The notes: generated from the letters alone by a model not told the origin. A DNA stretch of 64,000 nt from Formosimonas limnophila (GCF_014652675.1 NZ_BMZG01000005.1:1-64000), one strand, 5' to 3'. Numbered from the stretch's first letter, positions 20,501 to 31,844 are shown. Translations and numbers: made by a program.

Positions 20501-21892
20501 ATGGCAGTATCGGTATTTGATTTATTCAAAATCGGCATCGGCCCATCAAGCTCACACACCGTTGGCCCCATGCGCGCGTCCAAGATGTTTGCCGAGCTTC
20601 TCGACAAAGACGATATGCTGCCACAAACACACCGCATCTGCGCGCAAATGTATGGCTCTCTGGGTCTGACAGGCGTGGGCCACGGCACAGACAAAGGTGT
20701 GTTGCTTGGCCTACTGGGTTACGCTCCCGATTCAGTGCCGATTGAGCAAGTACAAGACGAGCTGGACACCATCGCCCTTGACCAAAAAATCAGTCTGCTG
20801 CACAAACACCCCGTCGAATTTCGCATCAAAAATGACCTCATCATGCACCGCCGTCAAGCCTTGGCCGAACACCCAAACGGCATGAAATTCTCAGCATACG
20901 ATGAGGTGGGCAACTTGTTGATTGAAAAAAAATACCTCTCCGTCGGCGGTGGCTTTGTCGTCTCAGTCGGCATGGACGCCTCACCTGTGTTGGAGGCATT
21001 CAACGACGTCCAATACCCATTTCACAGTGCCAAAGAACTCATTGAGTTGTGCAAAACCCACAACCTAACCATCGCCCAACTCATGATGGCCAACGAACGC
21101 ACTTGGCGCACGGAGACAGAAGTCAGAACACAACTTCTGAGTATTTGGCAAATCATGCAAAGTTGTGTCTCACGGGGTTGCGGTATTGACAACCCCGACG
21201 CGACAGGCTATCTACCAGGCGGGCTGAATGTCAAACGCCGCGCCGCTGAGCTATACCGCCAGTTAACCCAAAACGCCGAACGTTCACTCGCCGACCCGCT
21301 CACCGTCATAGACTGGGTCAGCCTATACGCAATTGCCACTAACGAAGAAAACGCCGCAGGCGGGCGCGTCGTCACTGCCCCAACCAACGGCGCAGCGGGT
21401 GTCGTCCCCGCCGTCATGCACTACTACGACCGATTCGTCCCAAACGCTTCATATGAGGGCATCATCACATTCCTCCTGACCGCAGGCGCCATCGGCATCC
21501 TCTATAAGCTAAACGCCTCGATCTCAGGTGCAGAGGTTGGCTGCCAAGGCGAAGTCGGCGTCGCCTGCTCCATGGCTGCAGGCGGTCTCGCCGCAGCACT
21601 CGGCGCGAGTAATGCCCAAATCGAGAATGCCGCTGAAATCGGTATGGAACACAACTTAGGGTTGACGTGTGACCCTGTCGGCGGCCTCGTGCAAATTCCC
21701 TGTATCGAACGCAACGCCATGGGCGCCATCAAAGCCGTCAACGCCACCCGCATGGCCATGCGCGGCGACGGCACACACCACGTCTCACTCGACATGGTCA
21801 TCAAAACCATGCGCGACACAGGGGCAGACATGAAAAATAAATACAAAGAAACCGCCAAGGGCGGATTGGCGGTGAACATGGTGGAGTGCTAA
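20501..21892 (+). CDS. sdaA: L-serine ammonia-lyase (iron-sulfur type)
   Basis: It deaminates L-serine to pyruvate and ammonia using an oxygen-labile [4Fe-4S] cluster. The protein has 463 residues, single-chain type with the beta domain first ([13 protein letters not shown] near residue 12) and the catalytic alpha domain after. Candidate cluster cysteines are seen in [18 protein letters not shown] and [10 protein letters not shown]. The start has AGGAG 8 nt upstream. The gene stands alone, ends in a clear terminator, and is divergent from the broken glycosyltransferase. Confidence 0.95.
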   Translation: MAVSVFDLFKIGIGPSSSHTVGPMRASKMFAELLDKDDMLPQTHRICAQMYGSLGLTGVGHGTDKGVLLGLLGYAPDSVPIEQVQDELDTIALDQKISLLHKHPVEFRIKNDLIMHRRQALAEHPNGMKFSAYDEVGNLLIEKKYLSVGGGFVVSVGMDASPVLEAFNDVQYPFHSAKELIELCKTHNLTIAQLMMANERTWRTETEVRTQLLSIWQIMQSCVSRGCGIDNPDATGYLPGGLNVKRRAAELYRQLTQNAERSLADPLTVIDWVSLYAIATNEENAAGGRVVTAPTNGAAGVVPAVMHYYDRFVPNASYEGIITFLLTAGAIGILYKLNASISGAEVGCQGEVGVACSMAAGGLAAALGASNAQIENAAEIGMEHNLGLTCDPVGGLVQIPCIERNAMGAIKAVNATRMAMRGDGTHHVSLDMVIKTMRDTGADMKNKYKETAKGGLAVNMVEC

Positions 21893-21911
21893 TCTAAAGT
21901 GATGGGGTTTT

Positions 21912-21936
21912 AAGGTGAGCATCACTCACCTTTTTT
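21912..21936 (+). terminator. Intrinsic terminator of sdaA
   Basis: GGTGAG, 5-nt loop, CTCACC, then T6, 20 bp after the sdaA stop codon. Confidence 0.85.
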
Positions 21937-22069
21937 CATTTAGACCATTATGGCATGGTTGGTTCAGTCATTATAGTAGGTAGTAGGACATGAAATCACC
22001 CAAAGTGATTGCGGCTCAAGTCCGCAATTACTGACGCATCTTTGCACATTAAAAAACTACTTGATTGGC

Positions 22070-23593
22070 TCAATTCAAAAACAACCGATAAGCCGCATTG
22101 TCTGTCTCATCCCAAAACCGATAACCCAGCGTCGGGATGAATTTTTTAAATTTTGCTCGCTCATCAGATGGCACTTGAATCCCCACCAATATGCTCGAAA
22201 AATCACCGCCTTGGTTGCGGTATTGAAACAGCGAGATATTCCAGTGTGGCGAAACAGAATTTAAGAAGCTAAACAAAACCCCAGCCCGCTCAGGGAACTC
22301 GAAACGATAGAGCAACTCATCCCGCGCAGAAACTGCGCCACCAATCATGTTGCGCACGTGTTGCTTGGCCAAATCATTGTGGGTCATGTCAACGTGCTGA
22401 AAACCTTTTTTGGTCAACTTATCAGAAATCTTAATCGAATCACCATGATTGCTGATGGCAATCCCCACCATGATATGAGCAGCATTCGTGCTGTTCATTC
22501 GATAGTTGAACTCAGTGATACTGCGATGCTCACCCAGTAAATCACAAAGCTTTTTGAAAGAACCACGCGCCTCTGGAATGGTGATGGCAAACAACGCCTC
22601 GCGCGCCTCGCCCATTTCCGCACGATCGGCAACAAAGCGCAGGCGATTAAAGTTGGTATTCGCACCTGAAGCAATGGTGACAAGGTGCTCGTTTTTCGCA
22701 CCTGTTTTTTCAATATAGGCTTTCAAACCTGCCAAACCGAGCGCACCCGACGGCTCGAGAATGTCGCGCGTGTCTTGAAACACATCGCGAATCGCGGTGC
22801 AAATCGCGTCGGTATCAACAAGGATGATGCCATCGACGTACTGCTGTACCAGTCTGAATGTTTCTTTACCTGGTTGTTTGACTGCTGTGCCATCAGCAAA
22901 AATCCCGACATCTTTGAGCGTAACGCGCTTGCCTGCTTTGACAGACTGCGCCATCGCGTCCGAGTCCACTGACTGCACACCGTATACTTTGATCTCAGGA
23001 TGAATCGCTTTGATATACGATGCAATCCCTGCAATCGCACCACCGCCGCCAATCGGAACAAATACAGCATCAAGCCGCTCGCTGTGCTGGCGCAAAATCT
23101 CCATCGCCATCGTGCCCTGTCCTGCAATGACATCGGGGTCATCGTAAGGATGCACAAAGGTGAGTTTATTTTGTTTTTGTAACGTCATCGCATGATCATA
23201 GGCATCAGTGTACGAACCGCCGTGCAGCACAATGCTAATGTACTCACCACCAAAGCGCTTAATGGCGTCAATTTTGACCGCAGGTGTGGTTTCTGGCACG
23301 ACGATAATCGCTTTACATTTGAGGTGAGAGGCGCAAAACGCCACACCTTGTGCATGGTTGCCCGCTGAAGCTGTAATCACACCCTGCTTGATTTGCTCAT
23401 GGGTTAACTGTGCCATTTTATTGTACGCGCCACGGATTTTGTATGAAAATACTTCGTGGTAATCTTCGCGCTTCAAGTAAATGTGGTTACCCATGCGACG
23501 CGACAATTGAGGGGCTTTTTCTAAAGGGGTTTCCTGTACGATGTCATAGACACGGGCAGTCAATATTTTTTTTAAATAATCAGTTTGTGGCAT
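22070..23593 (-). CDS. ilvA: Threonine ammonia-lyase, biosynthetic
   Basis: A PLP enzyme that makes 2-oxobutanoate from threonine, the first step of isoleucine synthesis. The protein is 507 residues from MPQTDYLKKIL, the long biosynthetic form. The PLP lysine lies in EVFSYKIRGAYNKM and the phosphate-binding glycines in VPIGGGGAIAGIA. The C-terminal 170 or so residues form two ACT-like domains, consistent with isoleucine feedback control. I prefer 23593 over 23602: GAGA is properly spaced only for the inner ATG. Confidence 0.95.
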   Translation of the reverse strand: MPQTDYLKKILTARVYDIVQETPLEKAPQLSRRMGNHIYLKREDYHEVFSYKIRGAYNKMAQLTHEQIKQGVITASAGNHAQGVAFCASHLKCKAIIVVPETTPAVKIDAIKRFGGEYISIVLHGGSYTDAYDHAMTLQKQNKLTFVHPYDDPDVIAGQGTMAMEILRQHSERLDAVFVPIGGGGAIAGIASYIKAIHPEIKVYGVQSVDSDAMAQSVKAGKRVTLKDVGIFADGTAVKQPGKETFRLVQQYVDGIILVDTDAICTAIRDVFQDTRDILEPSGALGLAGLKAYIEKTGAKNEHLVTIASGANTNFNRLRFVADRAEMGEAREALFAITIPEARGSFKKLCDLLGEHRSITEFNYRMNSTNAAHIMVGIAISNHGDSIKISDKLTKKGFQHVDMTHNDLAKQHVRNMIGGAVSARDELLYRFEFPERAGVLFSFLNSVSPHWNISLFQYRNQGGDFSSILVGIQVPSDERAKFKKFIPTLGYRFWDETDNAAYRLFLN

Positions 23594-23704
23594 GATTCGC
23601 ATTCTCTACAAATAGTAGGGTACATTTAACTCGTTTTGACCGAACCCGTAGAGTAACAGGTTCAAGCCACGCGCTCAAGCGCCCGCACAATACAAGGATC
23701 TCAC

Positions 23705-24184
23705 ATGCCCGAATGGCTCGCCACCACACTCACCTATTTTTCTCTACCACAAGTGGGCTTGCCTGCGATTTTTGCCGTTTCATTTTTATCAGCGACCGTT
23801 TTACCCATGGTGACAGAGCCTGTGCTGTTTGGCTTCGTCAAACTCAACCCAGATCAATTTTGGCTGGCCATTCTTGTGGCTACGACGGGTAACACCATGG
23901 GTGGCATGGTCACCTATTTCATGGGCTACGGTGCCAAAAAAGCCTTCGCCAAGGAAAAGCCCGTGATTCATTTGCGCTGGTTGCAACGATTGGGTGCCCC
24001 CGTTCTGCTGCTGTCATGGGTGCCTTTGATTGGCGATGCACTGTGCGCCATGGCAGGCTGGCTCAAGCTACCTTGGCGCGGTGTTTTGCTTTGGATGAGC
24101 GTGGGCAAGTTCATTCGTTTCGTGGTCATGACCGCTGCACTGCTGTGGATACCCGATGGATTTTGGCAATCATTTATGCACTAA
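23705..24184 (+). CDS. YqaA/DedA-family membrane protein
   Basis: A 159-residue inner-membrane protein with about four hydrophobic segments. It has the SFLSATVLPMVTEPVLFG and GNTMGGMVTYFMGYG stretches typical of the YqaA branch of the DedA (SNARE-associated) family. DedA proteins are linked to lipid carrier recycling and membrane homeostasis, but the role of the YqaA branch is not established. It stands alone between the divergent ilvA and the convergent gltD. Confidence 0.85.
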   Translation: MPEWLATTLTYFSLPQVGLPAIFAVSFLSATVLPMVTEPVLFGFVKLNPDQFWLAILVATTGNTMGGMVTYFMGYGAKKAFAKEKPVIHLRWLQRLGAPVLLLSWVPLIGDALCAMAGWLKLPWRGVLLWMSVGKFIRFVVMTAALLWIPDGFWQSFMH

Positions 24185-24211
24185 AGTGTGGCTTTTCGCT
24201 TAAAGCACATC

Positions 24212-24238
24212 AAAAAAAGGGTCACCCGAAGGCGACCC
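24212..24238 (-). terminator. Intrinsic terminator of gltD
   Basis: On the minus strand GGGTCGCC, a short loop, and GGGTGACCC are followed by T7. It lies about 50 bp after the gltD stop codon and just past the converging yqaA-like gene. Confidence 0.8.
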
Positions 24239-24288
24239 GAATCACACAAAGTAACTGTTTTAAAACCCTCCAAACCAACCTTCTTGGC

Positions 24289-25758
24289 CTACCAAGGTAA
24301 GTTGCTGCTACCCATCAACGTTTTATCCACTTCATACGCGGCTTGGCGACCCTCTTTAATCGCCCAAACAACCAAAGACTGCCCACGACGCACATCACCC
24401 GCAACAAATACTTTATCAACATTAGAGTGGTAAGCGGTGTCACCGACGGTTAGTGCGTTAGCATTGTTACGCGCGTCTTTATCCACGCCAAACGCGTCTA
24501 ACACAGCTTGTGCAGGATGCACAAAGCCCATCGCCAACAAAACCAAGTCTGCTTTGACGTCAAACTCGGAGCCTTCAGCTTCAACCATCTTTCCACCGAC
24601 AAACTCAATGCGAACGCACTGGAGTTTCTCGATTTTGCCATTTTTGCCGATGAAGGCTTTGGTGTTGACTGACCAATCACGTTCTACGCCTTCGTCGTGT
24701 GACGATGAGGTGCGCATTTTCATCGGCCAATATGGCCAAACCGATGTGACTGACTTGTCCTCCACATCGCGCGGACGCGGCATGACTTCAAACTGCGTGA
24801 TGGATTTCGCACCATGACGATTAGCAGTACCGACGCAGTCTGAGCCTGTATCACCGCCGCCGATGACGACAACGTGTTTGCCTGCGGCGTTAATCGGGTT
24901 GTCTCCGTCGCCTGCGTTGGTTTTGTTTTGTGGAATGAGCCATTCGAGGGCGAAGTGAATGCCTTTGAGATCGCGTCCTGGTGCGGGCAAGTCACGCGGC
25001 GTTTCAGAACCGATAGCGAGCACCACTGCATCGTATTTTTTTTTCAATTCATCGGCTGTGACAACGGTTTTGGCGTCGTTGGCGCAGCCTTGTGGATAGT
25101 CACCTGTGGCGATGGCGACGCCTGTTTTGAATGTCACGCCTTCGGCCTGCATTTGCCCCATACGGCGGTCAATGAGCCATTTTTCGAGTTTAAAATCAGG
25201 GATGCCGTAGCGCAGCAAACCACCAATGCGCGAATTTTTCTCATAAACCGTGACGTCGTGGCCTGCACGTGCAAGCTGCTGTGCACAGGCTAAACCTGCG
25301 GGGCCTGAGCCGACGACAGCAACTTTTTTGCCTGTTTTTTTCGCGGGGATTTCCGGGGTAATCCAGCCGTTCGCCCAGCCCTTATCAATGATGGCGTGTT
25401 CAATGGATTTGATGCCGACAGGATCGTTGTTGATATTGAGTGTGCAGGCGGCCTCACATGGTGCAGGGCAAATACGTCCAGTGAACTCGGGGAAGTTGTT
25501 GGTCAGTGACAATACAGCGAGCGCTGCTTGCCAGTCCTGCTGATACACGAGGTCATTAAAGTCAGGGATGATGTTGTTAATCGGACAACCATTATGACAA
25601 AACGGGATCCCACAATCCATACAACGCGACCCTTGCTTGGCGGCATCGCTGTCCGACAGCGCGTAGAGAAACTCTTTGTAGTGTTTAACGCGCGACTCCG
25701 GTGCTTCATAGGTGGGGGTTAAACGCTCTTGCTCTAAGAACCCAGTGATTTTACCCAT
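24289..25758 (-). CDS. gltD: Glutamate synthase, small subunit
   Basis: The beta subunit of NADPH-dependent GOGAT passes electrons from NADPH through FAD to the large subunit. It is 489 residues from [13 protein letters not shown]. The N-terminal cysteine clusters [14 protein letters not shown] and CPAPCEAAC bind [4Fe-4S] centres. [21 protein letters not shown] binds FAD and [12 protein letters not shown] binds NADPH. AAGGAG is spaced 6 nt before the second ATG, favouring 25758 over 25761. It follows gltB after 93 bp, with a terminator-like hairpin in between. Confidence 0.97.
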   Translation of the reverse strand: MGKITGFLEQERLTPTYEAPESRVKHYKEFLYALSDSDAAKQGSRCMDCGIPFCHNGCPINNIIPDFNDLVYQQDWQAALAVLSLTNNFPEFTGRICPAPCEAACTLNINNDPVGIKSIEHAIIDKGWANGWITPEIPAKKTGKKVAVVGSGPAGLACAQQLARAGHDVTVYEKNSRIGGLLRYGIPDFKLEKWLIDRRMGQMQAEGVTFKTGVAIATGDYPQGCANDAKTVVTADELKKKYDAVVLAIGSETPRDLPAPGRDLKGIHFALEWLIPQNKTNAGDGDNPINAAGKHVVVIGGGDTGSDCVGTANRHGAKSITQFEVMPRPRDVEDKSVTSVWPYWPMKMRTSSSHDEGVERDWSVNTKAFIGKNGKIEKLQCVRIEFVGGKMVEAEGSEFDVKADLVLLAMGFVHPAQAVLDAFGVDKDARNNANALTVGDTAYHSNVDKVFVAGDVRRGQSLVVWAIKEGRQAAYEVDKTLMGSSNLPW

Positions 25759-25771
25759 CATTTACTCCTTA

Positions 25772-25805
25772 AAAACCCAAATGTGACGTGGTGTATTTGG
25801 GTTTT
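25772..25805 (-). promoter_or_regulatory. Terminator-like hairpin between gltB and gltD
   Basis: Perfect 11-bp arms AAAACCCAAAT / ATTTGGGTTTT with a 12-nt loop. In the gltBD transcript the right arm ends in T5 directly before the gltD AAGGAG. It may terminate some transcripts and lower gltD relative to gltB, or be melted by ribosomes starting gltD. Confidence 0.6.
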
Positions 25806-25851
25806 CCATTGTTATTTGAAACTTCAGCATTGCGACAGACTAGTTAGTTTT

Positions 25852-28800
25852 TTACGCTGCTTGTGTCGCGCTCAATCGTTCTTCCAAGACTTTCCGATAA
25901 TCTGTCGGCATGACTTTAACAAACAATTTGAGTGACACATTCCAGTTATCCAAAATTTCACGGGCACGCTCTGAACCTGTGAATTTAAAATGCTGTTCAA
26001 TCAATGATTTCAGATTGGCTTCATCCGAAGCAGGCTGGACATCAAAGTTCACGGCGTGCCAGACAGCGTCTGTTTGCTCTTTTTCGCTCGTCACATGAGA
26101 CAAGGCCACCATGCTGGTGTTGCAACGTGGCTCGAACTGACCTGCGGGGTCGTACACGTAAGCGACACCACCGCTCATGCCCGCCGCGAAGTTGCGACCT
26201 GTCGCGCCGAGCACGACGACGGTGCCGCCAGTCATGTATTCGCAACCATGGTCACCGGTGCCTTCGACGACGCATGCGGCACCTGAGTTGCGCACCGCGA
26301 AGCGTTCACCCGCAACGCCACTGAAAAATGCCGAGCCAGCAATCGCGCCGTACAAGACCGTGTTGCCCACAATGATGTTCTCATGTGACGCACCACGGAA
26401 TGAATTATTGGGGCGAACAATAATACGACCACCGGACAAGCCTTTACCCACATAGTCATTCGCCTCGCCGACCAAGTCAAATGTCACGCCATGGGCAAGA
26501 AACGCGCCGAAGCTTTGTCCCGCCGTGCCATTCATCTGAATGTGAATCGTGTCATCGGACAAACCTGCGTGACCGTAGCGACGAGCCACTTGACCCGAGA
26601 GCATGGCGCCAATGGAGCGGTTTAAGTTGCGCACGTTTTGAATGAATGAAACGGGTTTGCCTTCTGTCAGTGCAGGTTCGCACTGAGCAATGAGTTGTTT
26701 GTCGAGCGCATGATCCAAACCATGGTCTTGCGTGAGCGTTTGGAATGATGTGTCACCTGCTGCATTCGGTACTAGGTAGAAAACTTTAGAAAAATCCAAA
26801 CCTTGGGCTTTCCAGTGGGTAATACCTTGGCGCATATCGAGTAAATCAGCACGGCCAATTAATTCCTCAAACGTGCGCACGCCCATCTGTGCCATGAGTT
26901 CGCGCACTTCCTCTGCGATGAAGAAGAAGTAGTTCACAACGTGCTCAGGCTGACCTGTGAATTTTTTGCGCAGCACTGGGTCTTGTGTCGCCACACCGAC
27001 GGGGCAAGTATTTAAGTGACATTTGCGCATCATGATGCAGCCCTGCACCACAAGCGGTGCAGTGGCAAAACCAAATTCCTCCGCACCGAGCAATGCACCG
27101 ATGACGACATCACGGCCCGTTTTGATCTGGCCATCGACCTGCACACGCACGCGAGAACGCAAGCGATTTAATACCAATGTTTGCTGGGTTTCAGCAAGGC
27201 CTAGCTCCCACGGCGCACCTGCGTGTTTAATCGATGAGACGGGCGATGCACCCGTGCCGCCGTCATGACCCGCGATGACGATGTGGTCAGCTTTGGCTTT
27301 CGCCACGCCTGCGGCGACTGTACCAACGCCATTTTCAGCGACGAGTTTCACCGAAATAGACGACGACGGGTTGACGTTTTTCAAATCGTGAATCAACTGT
27401 GCCAAATCCTCAATCGAATAAATATCATGGTGTGGCGGTGGCGAAATCAAGCCCACGCCCGGCACAGAGTAACGCAATGCGCCGATGTATTCGGAAACTT
27501 TACCACCAGGAAGTTGGCCACCTTCACCAGGTTTTGCGCCCTGTGCCATTTTGATTTGAATCTGGTCAGCAGATGACAGATATTCAGCACTGACACCAAA
27601 ACGACCCGAAGCCACTTGCTTGATTCTTGAGCGCAGCGAATCGCCTTTTTTCAGAGGAATCGTCGCAACGACTCGGTCATGACCGATGATGTCGCCGATG
27701 GTTTGACCATCTGTGATGCCAGCATCGCCATTTTGCATTTCTGCACGATAACGCAGAGGATCCTCTCCACCCTCACCCGTATTAGACTTACCGCCAATGC
27801 GGTTCATGGCCACAGCGAGTGTGGCGTGTGCTTCGGATGAAATCGAGCCAAGACTCATGGCACCCGTAGCAAAACGTTTGACAATTTCTGTGGCAGGCTC
27901 TACCTCATCAATCGAAATGGCTTTTTTGGGATCGATTTTGAACTCAAACAAACCACGGAACGTCATGTGACGTTTCGATTGATCATTGATGATCTGGGCG
28001 TATTCTTTATAGGTTTGGTAATTGTTTTGACGCGTTGAGTGTTGTAATTTCGCAATCGCATCAGGTGTCCACATGTGCTCTTCACCACGGACACGCCATG
28101 CATATTCACCACCTGTAGCCAACTTGTCTTGCAAGGCATGTTTCGCGCCGAATGCATGTTTATGCATCATATAAGCTTCTTGGGCGACTTCAAATAAACC
28201 CATGCCTTCAATAGCGGTCGGCGTGCCCCTAAAATATTTATCAACCAGTTCTTTTTTCAGACCCACCGCTTCAAAAATCTGAGAGCCCGTGTAAGACATA
28301 TAAGTCGAAATGCCCATCTTCGACATGACTTTATTTAAGCCTTTACCAATCGCTTTGATGAAATACGCAATCGCTTCTGAGGGACGCTTGTTTGGAATCA
28401 AACCATGCTGAACCATGTCCGTCAATGTCGCAAAAGCAAGATACGGATGTACCGCTTCAGCTCCAAAACCGCCAAGCAAAGCAAAATGATGGACTTCACG
28501 CGCACTGCCTGTCTCGACCACCAAACCTGTGGATGTGCGCAAACCCGCTTCCACCAGATGTTGATGAATGGCAGATGTCGCGAGCAATGCAGGAATCGGT
28601 AATAAATTTTTGTCCACGCCTCGGTCTGACAGCACCAAAATGTTGTGCCCAGACTTCACCGCATCGACGGCTTGCGCGCACAACGACGCGAGTTGCGCCT
28701 CGATGCCATCTGGCCCCCAAGCAGCGGGGTATTTGATGTCCAATATGTGGCTCTTGAACTTGCCATTGGTGTATTTCTCGATGTAGCGAATTTTCGCCAT

Positions 28801-30564
28801 TTCATCGTAATTCAATACAGGTTGCGAGACTTCCAAACGCATCGGCGGGTTGGTGTTGTTGATGTCGAGCAAGTTTGGTTTTGGACCGATGAATGAGACG
28901 AGCGACATGACCATTTGCTCACGAATCGGGTCAATCGGCGGGTTGGTTACTTGCGCGAACAACTGACGGAAATACTGGTAAAACGATTTGTTCTTTTTTG
29001 ACAACACGGCCATCGGCGTGTCATTGCCCATAGATCCTATGGCTTCTTCGGCGCTTTGCCCCATGGCTTGCAGAATGAACTTGATGTCTTCTTGCGTGTA
29101 GCCGAAGGCTTGTTGACGGTCAAGCAGCTCAGATTTTGGCACAGGACGCTCTTCAATCGGCGTCAAAACATGTTCGAGCTTGAGCGAGAGGCGAGCGTTC
29201 CATTCTTTGTAAGGACGCGCGTTGGCAAGGCTGTTTTTGATTTCTTCATCAGAAATGATACGACCTTGCTCAGTGTCGATGAGCAGCATTTTGCCCGGCT
29301 GCAAACGCCATTTTTGCTTAATCTTAGAATCAGGAATCGGCAATACGCCAGATTCAGACGCGAGCACCACGAGGTCATCGTCGGTGACGACAAAGCGCGC
29401 TGGACGCAAACCATTGCGATCAAGTGTCGCACCGATTTGACGGCCATCGGTGAAGCACAACGCCGCAGGGCCATCCCATGGTTCCATCAAGGCTGCGTGG
29501 TATTCGTAAAACGCACGGCGCGTTTGATCCATTTGTTCATGCTGCTCCCACGCTTCAGGCACCATCATCATCATGGCATGCGAGAGTGGGTAACCAGCCA
29601 TCACGAGCAGTTCGAGACAGTTGTCAAATGAGGCCGTATCAGACTGACCGGGATAAATCAGCGGCCAAAGTTTGTGTAAATCATCACCGAGCACTGCACT
29701 GGAGATGGCTTTTTGACGGGCTTTAATCCAGTTCACATTGCCTTTGACGGTGTTGATTTCGCCATTGTGCGCAATGAATCGGTAAGGATGTGCCAGCTCC
29801 CATGCAGGGAATGTGTTGGTCGAAAAGCGTTGATGCACAAGCGCAATCGCTGAAATCGTGCGATTGTCAGCCAAGTCTTTGAAGTAACGACCCACTTGGT
29901 CGCAGAGCAATAAACCTTTATAGACCACTGTGCGTGCGCTCATCGAGGGCACAAAGTATTCCTTGCCATGTTGTAATTTTAACGACTGAATGCGGTGCGA
30001 TGCGGTTTTACGAATCACATACAGTTTACGCTCCAACGCATCCGTCACCATCACATCAGGACCACGCCCGATGAAAATTTGGCGAATCACAGGCTCAGTC
30101 GCACGCACCACAGGCGACATCTCCATCTGACTGTCAATCGGCACATCACGCCAGCCGAGCACCACTTGGCCTTCGGCTTTGACGGTGCGCTCTAATTCTT
30201 GTTGGCAGGCCAGACGCGAGGCTTCTTCTTTCGGCAAAAATATCATACCCACGCCGTACTCACCCGCTGGCGGTAACATCACACCTTGCTTGGCCATTTC
30301 TTCGCGATACAGCGCATCTGGAATCTGAATCAAGATTCCCGCACCATCGCCCATCAGCGCATCGGCACCCACCGCACCACGATGGTCAAGGTTATACAAA
30401 ATCAGCAAACCCTGTTGGACAATCGCGTGGCTGCGCTGCCCTTTGATGTGAGTAACAAAGCCAACACCGCACGCATCGCGCTCATTGGTCGCGCTATATA
30501 AACCGTTTTTGGTGGCGTCAGCGCGCAAGTCTAATGCAATTTCGGGTTGTAAATACTCGGTCAT
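25852..30564 (-). CDS. gltB: Glutamate synthase, large subunit
   Basis: The alpha subunit of NADPH-GOGAT makes two glutamates from glutamine and 2-oxoglutarate. It has 1570 residues. The class II glutaminase nucleophile is Cys32 in ERDACGVGF, so a 31-residue propeptide should be cleaved off. The central and FMN domains contain [12 protein letters not shown] and [18 protein letters not shown], and the [3Fe-4S] cysteines lie in [15 protein letters not shown]. The C-terminal beta-helix ends the protein. It is the first gene of gltBD. No regulator was found beside it. Confidence 0.97.
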   Translation of the reverse strand: MTEYLQPEIALDLRADATKNGLYSATNERDACGVGFVTHIKGQRSHAIVQQGLLILYNLDHRGAVGADALMGDGAGILIQIPDALYREEMAKQGVMLPPAGEYGVGMIFLPKEEASRLACQQELERTVKAEGQVVLGWRDVPIDSQMEMSPVVRATEPVIRQIFIGRGPDVMVTDALERKLYVIRKTASHRIQSLKLQHGKEYFVPSMSARTVVYKGLLLCDQVGRYFKDLADNRTISAIALVHQRFSTNTFPAWELAHPYRFIAHNGEINTVKGNVNWIKARQKAISSAVLGDDLHKLWPLIYPGQSDTASFDNCLELLVMAGYPLSHAMMMMVPEAWEQHEQMDQTRRAFYEYHAALMEPWDGPAALCFTDGRQIGATLDRNGLRPARFVVTDDDLVVLASESGVLPIPDSKIKQKWRLQPGKMLLIDTEQGRIISDEEIKNSLANARPYKEWNARLSLKLEHVLTPIEERPVPKSELLDRQQAFGYTQEDIKFILQAMGQSAEEAIGSMGNDTPMAVLSKKNKSFYQYFRQLFAQVTNPPIDPIREQMVMSLVSFIGPKPNLLDINNTNPPMRLEVSQPVLNYDEMAKIRYIEKYTNGKFKSHILDIKYPAAWGPDGIEAQLASLCAQAVDAVKSGHNILVLSDRGVDKNLLPIPALLATSAIHQHLVEAGLRTSTGLVVETGSAREVHHFALLGGFGAEAVHPYLAFATLTDMVQHGLIPNKRPSEAIAYFIKAIGKGLNKVMSKMGISTYMSYTGSQIFEAVGLKKELVDKYFRGTPTAIEGMGLFEVAQEAYMMHKHAFGAKHALQDKLATGGEYAWRVRGEEHMWTPDAIAKLQHSTRQNNYQTYKEYAQIINDQSKRHMTFRGLFEFKIDPKKAISIDEVEPATEIVKRFATGAMSLGSISSEAHATLAVAMNRIGGKSNTGEGGEDPLRYRAEMQNGDAGITDGQTIGDIIGHDRVVATIPLKKGDSLRSRIKQVASGRFGVSAEYLSSADQIQIKMAQGAKPGEGGQLPGGKVSEYIGALRYSVPGVGLISPPPHHDIYSIEDLAQLIHDLKNVNPSSSISVKLVAENGVGTVAAGVAKAKADHIVIAGHDGGTGASPVSSIKHAGAPWELGLAETQQTLVLNRLRSRVRVQVDGQIKTGRDVVIGALLGAEEFGFATAPLVVQGCIMMRKCHLNTCPVGVATQDPVLRKKFTGQPEHVVNYFFFIAEEVRELMAQMGVRTFEELIGRADLLDMRQGITHWKAQGLDFSKVFYLVPNAAGDTSFQTLTQDHGLDHALDKQLIAQCEPALTEGKPVSFIQNVRNLNRSIGAMLSGQVARRYGHAGLSDDTIHIQMNGTAGQSFGAFLAHGVTFDLVGEANDYVGKGLSGGRIIVRPNNSFRGASHENIIVGNTVLYGAIAGSAFFSGVAGERFAVRNSGAACVVEGTGDHGCEYMTGGTVVVLGATGRNFAAGMSGGVAYVYDPAGQFEPRCNTSMVALSHVTSEKEQTDAVWHAVNFDVQPASDEANLKSLIEQHFKFTGSERAREILDNWNVSLKLFVKVMPTDYRKVLEERLSATQAA

Positions 30565-30988
30565 GGTGAGATTCCAGTGGTGTTTCGGTGTGTATCTAAT
30601 CGCCTGAGGCGCAATAAACAGTTTTTTAGTAAGTCTTGCTGTTTTGTGCAGCGACTATAAGGCTTTTTACTGCGGAGCACAATAAGTTTTAATTGGGGTC
30701 AGCTTTTATTTAAACCACTCATAAACCACAGGCGCTATTTAATTGGTGACAGAATATTATTTACCAAGTCTACAACCAACCACGTCCCTCTCTGCACGTC
30801 TAACCATCATCAACCACTGGTGCAGCACAAAAACACGAGAACTCATCAAACCCTCAACCGACAATTTACACAAGCCTACAGGACAGACTTTATTTATCAG
30901 AGTTTTGCGTTTACAATACCACTTGAATTTATTTATTAATAGCGTGTTTTGATGCGGCTCGTCCGCAAGCCTCACCACAGGAATCCAA
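30565..30988. other. 424-bp divergent intergenic region between gltB and a cytochrome c gene
   Basis: No credible gene. It should hold the promoters of gltB (minus) and the cytochrome gene (plus); a TACAAT at 30914-30919 is a candidate -10 for the latter but has no good -35. A single AATTGGGGTCAG (30691-30702) resembles a motif seen near REP-type repeats, but only one copy is present. I see no clear regulatory palindrome. Confidence 0.45.
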
Positions 30989-31525
30989 ATGACCGACACA
31001 AACACCACCCCTATCAATGACGAAACAGAGCAGCTAACACAAAAAAGTGCCTTAACCATGCTTGGCGTGGCGTTGGGTTTGGCTGCAGGCCCGTTGATTT
31101 TGCTAATTTTGCTGGCAAAATCAATGGCAGACAGCAACCCAGGCCCCGATGACCCAATGAATCCCGAAAACATCGCCCAGCGCTTACAGGCAGTCGGCGG
31201 CTTTGTACTCGTGCCCAAACCCAAAGGCCCACAAACAGGTCAACAAGTCTATGAAAGTCTGTGCACCAGCTGCCACGCAACAGGAACCAGTGGCGCACCA
31301 AAAGTTGGATCTGCCGACTGGGCACCACGCATAGGCAAAGGTTTTGATACCTTATTCAAGCATGCGACCGAAGGCTTTAACCAAATGCCCGCTCGCGGTG
31401 GCAACCCCAACCTATCTGACTTAGAAATCAAACGTGCCATCGTTTACATGGCCAACAAATCTGGCGGCAGCTTCGAAGAACCAAAGGATGAAACGGCCAC
31501 AGACAGCACCAGCGCCGCACAGTAA
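30989..31525 (+). CDS. Membrane-anchored class I cytochrome c (c5-like)
   Basis: A 178-residue haem protein, probably an electron carrier facing the periplasm. A single hydrophobic segment (about residues 24-44) anchors it. The haem site is Cys92-X2-Cys95-His96 (CTSCH), and Met133 in FNQMPARGG is the likely sixth ligand, a spacing typical of cytochrome c5. The tail is Asp/Glu/Thr-rich. Its partner, for example a terminal oxidase, cannot be told from the neighbours. Confidence 0.88.
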   Translation: MTDTNTTPINDETEQLTQKSALTMLGVALGLAAGPLILLILLAKSMADSNPGPDDPMNPENIAQRLQAVGGFVLVPKPKGPQTGQQVYESLCTSCHATGTSGAPKVGSADWAPRIGKGFDTLFKHATEGFNQMPARGGNPNLSDLEIKRAIVYMANKSGGSFEEPKDETATDSTSAAQ

Positions 31526-31627
31526 ACGATCGTTTGGAACAATGGGCTTGGTGTGCACACAGGCATATTCGGCTAAGTCTAAAAAAGCTTGATTAATTGA
31601 CAATACTTAAGTAATTACCACTAAATG

Positions 31628-31655
31628 TTGACATTAAAACCAAAACGCGTATAAT
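31628..31655 (+). promoter_or_regulatory. Consensus sigma-70 promoter of a small RNA gene
   Basis: TTGACA (31628-31633), 16-nt spacer, TATAAT (31650-31655). Both hexamers match consensus exactly. It lies 100 bp beyond the cytochrome gene and is followed not by a gene start but by a set of hairpins and a terminator, so it should drive an untranslated RNA starting near 31662. Confidence 0.85.
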
Positions 31656-31661
31656 ACAAGT

Positions 31662-31755
31662 CAGGCGTATCGCCTCCCCTGCTTTTCCTCCCTAAGCAGG
31701 GTGGTCATTCATAATGACGTTATTCCCCAAGTCCTTGGACTTGGGGCTTTTTTTT
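31662..31755 (+). ncRNA. Predicted small regulatory RNA with anti-Shine-Dalgarno loop
   Basis: About 93 nt from a perfect promoter to an intrinsic terminator, with no plausible reading frame. Four hairpins follow one another: AGGCG/CGCCT (31663-31675, 3-nt loop); CCCTGCTT/AAGCAGGG (31677-31701, loop TTCCTCCCT); GTCAT/ATGAC (31704-31718); and the terminator CCCCAAGTC/GACTTGGGG (31725-31746) with T8. The second loop is complementary to AGGGAGGAA, so it could pair with ribosome binding sites. Alphaproteobacterial cuckoo RNAs expose a comparable CCUCC-rich loop; whether this is homologous or convergent is unknown. I do not recognise it as 4.5S, 6S, tmRNA or RNase P RNA. Confidence 0.78.
31725..31755 (+). 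terminator. Intrinsic terminator of the small RNA
   Basis: 9-bp perfect stem CCCCAAGTC / GACTTGGGG with a CTTG loop, followed one base later by T8. A long terminal U-run is also typical of Hfq-bound small RNAs. Confidence 0.92.
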
Positions 31756-31844
31756 GTCACAAGCATCCGCCAATCACGAACCATACGCCAAGCTTCTATA
31801 TTTCTATATAATGGGCGCTATTCCCAAACAGCCTAAAAGCCGCC

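Noticed and set aside
30691-30702. AATTGGGGTCAG, similar to motifs near REP-associated transposase repeats
   Set aside because: Only one copy and no inverted partner or transposase in the window.
30743-30952. 69-codon plus-strand frame upstream of the cytochrome gene
   Set aside because: No ribosome binding site, no recognisable motif, and composition like the surrounding non-coding DNA.
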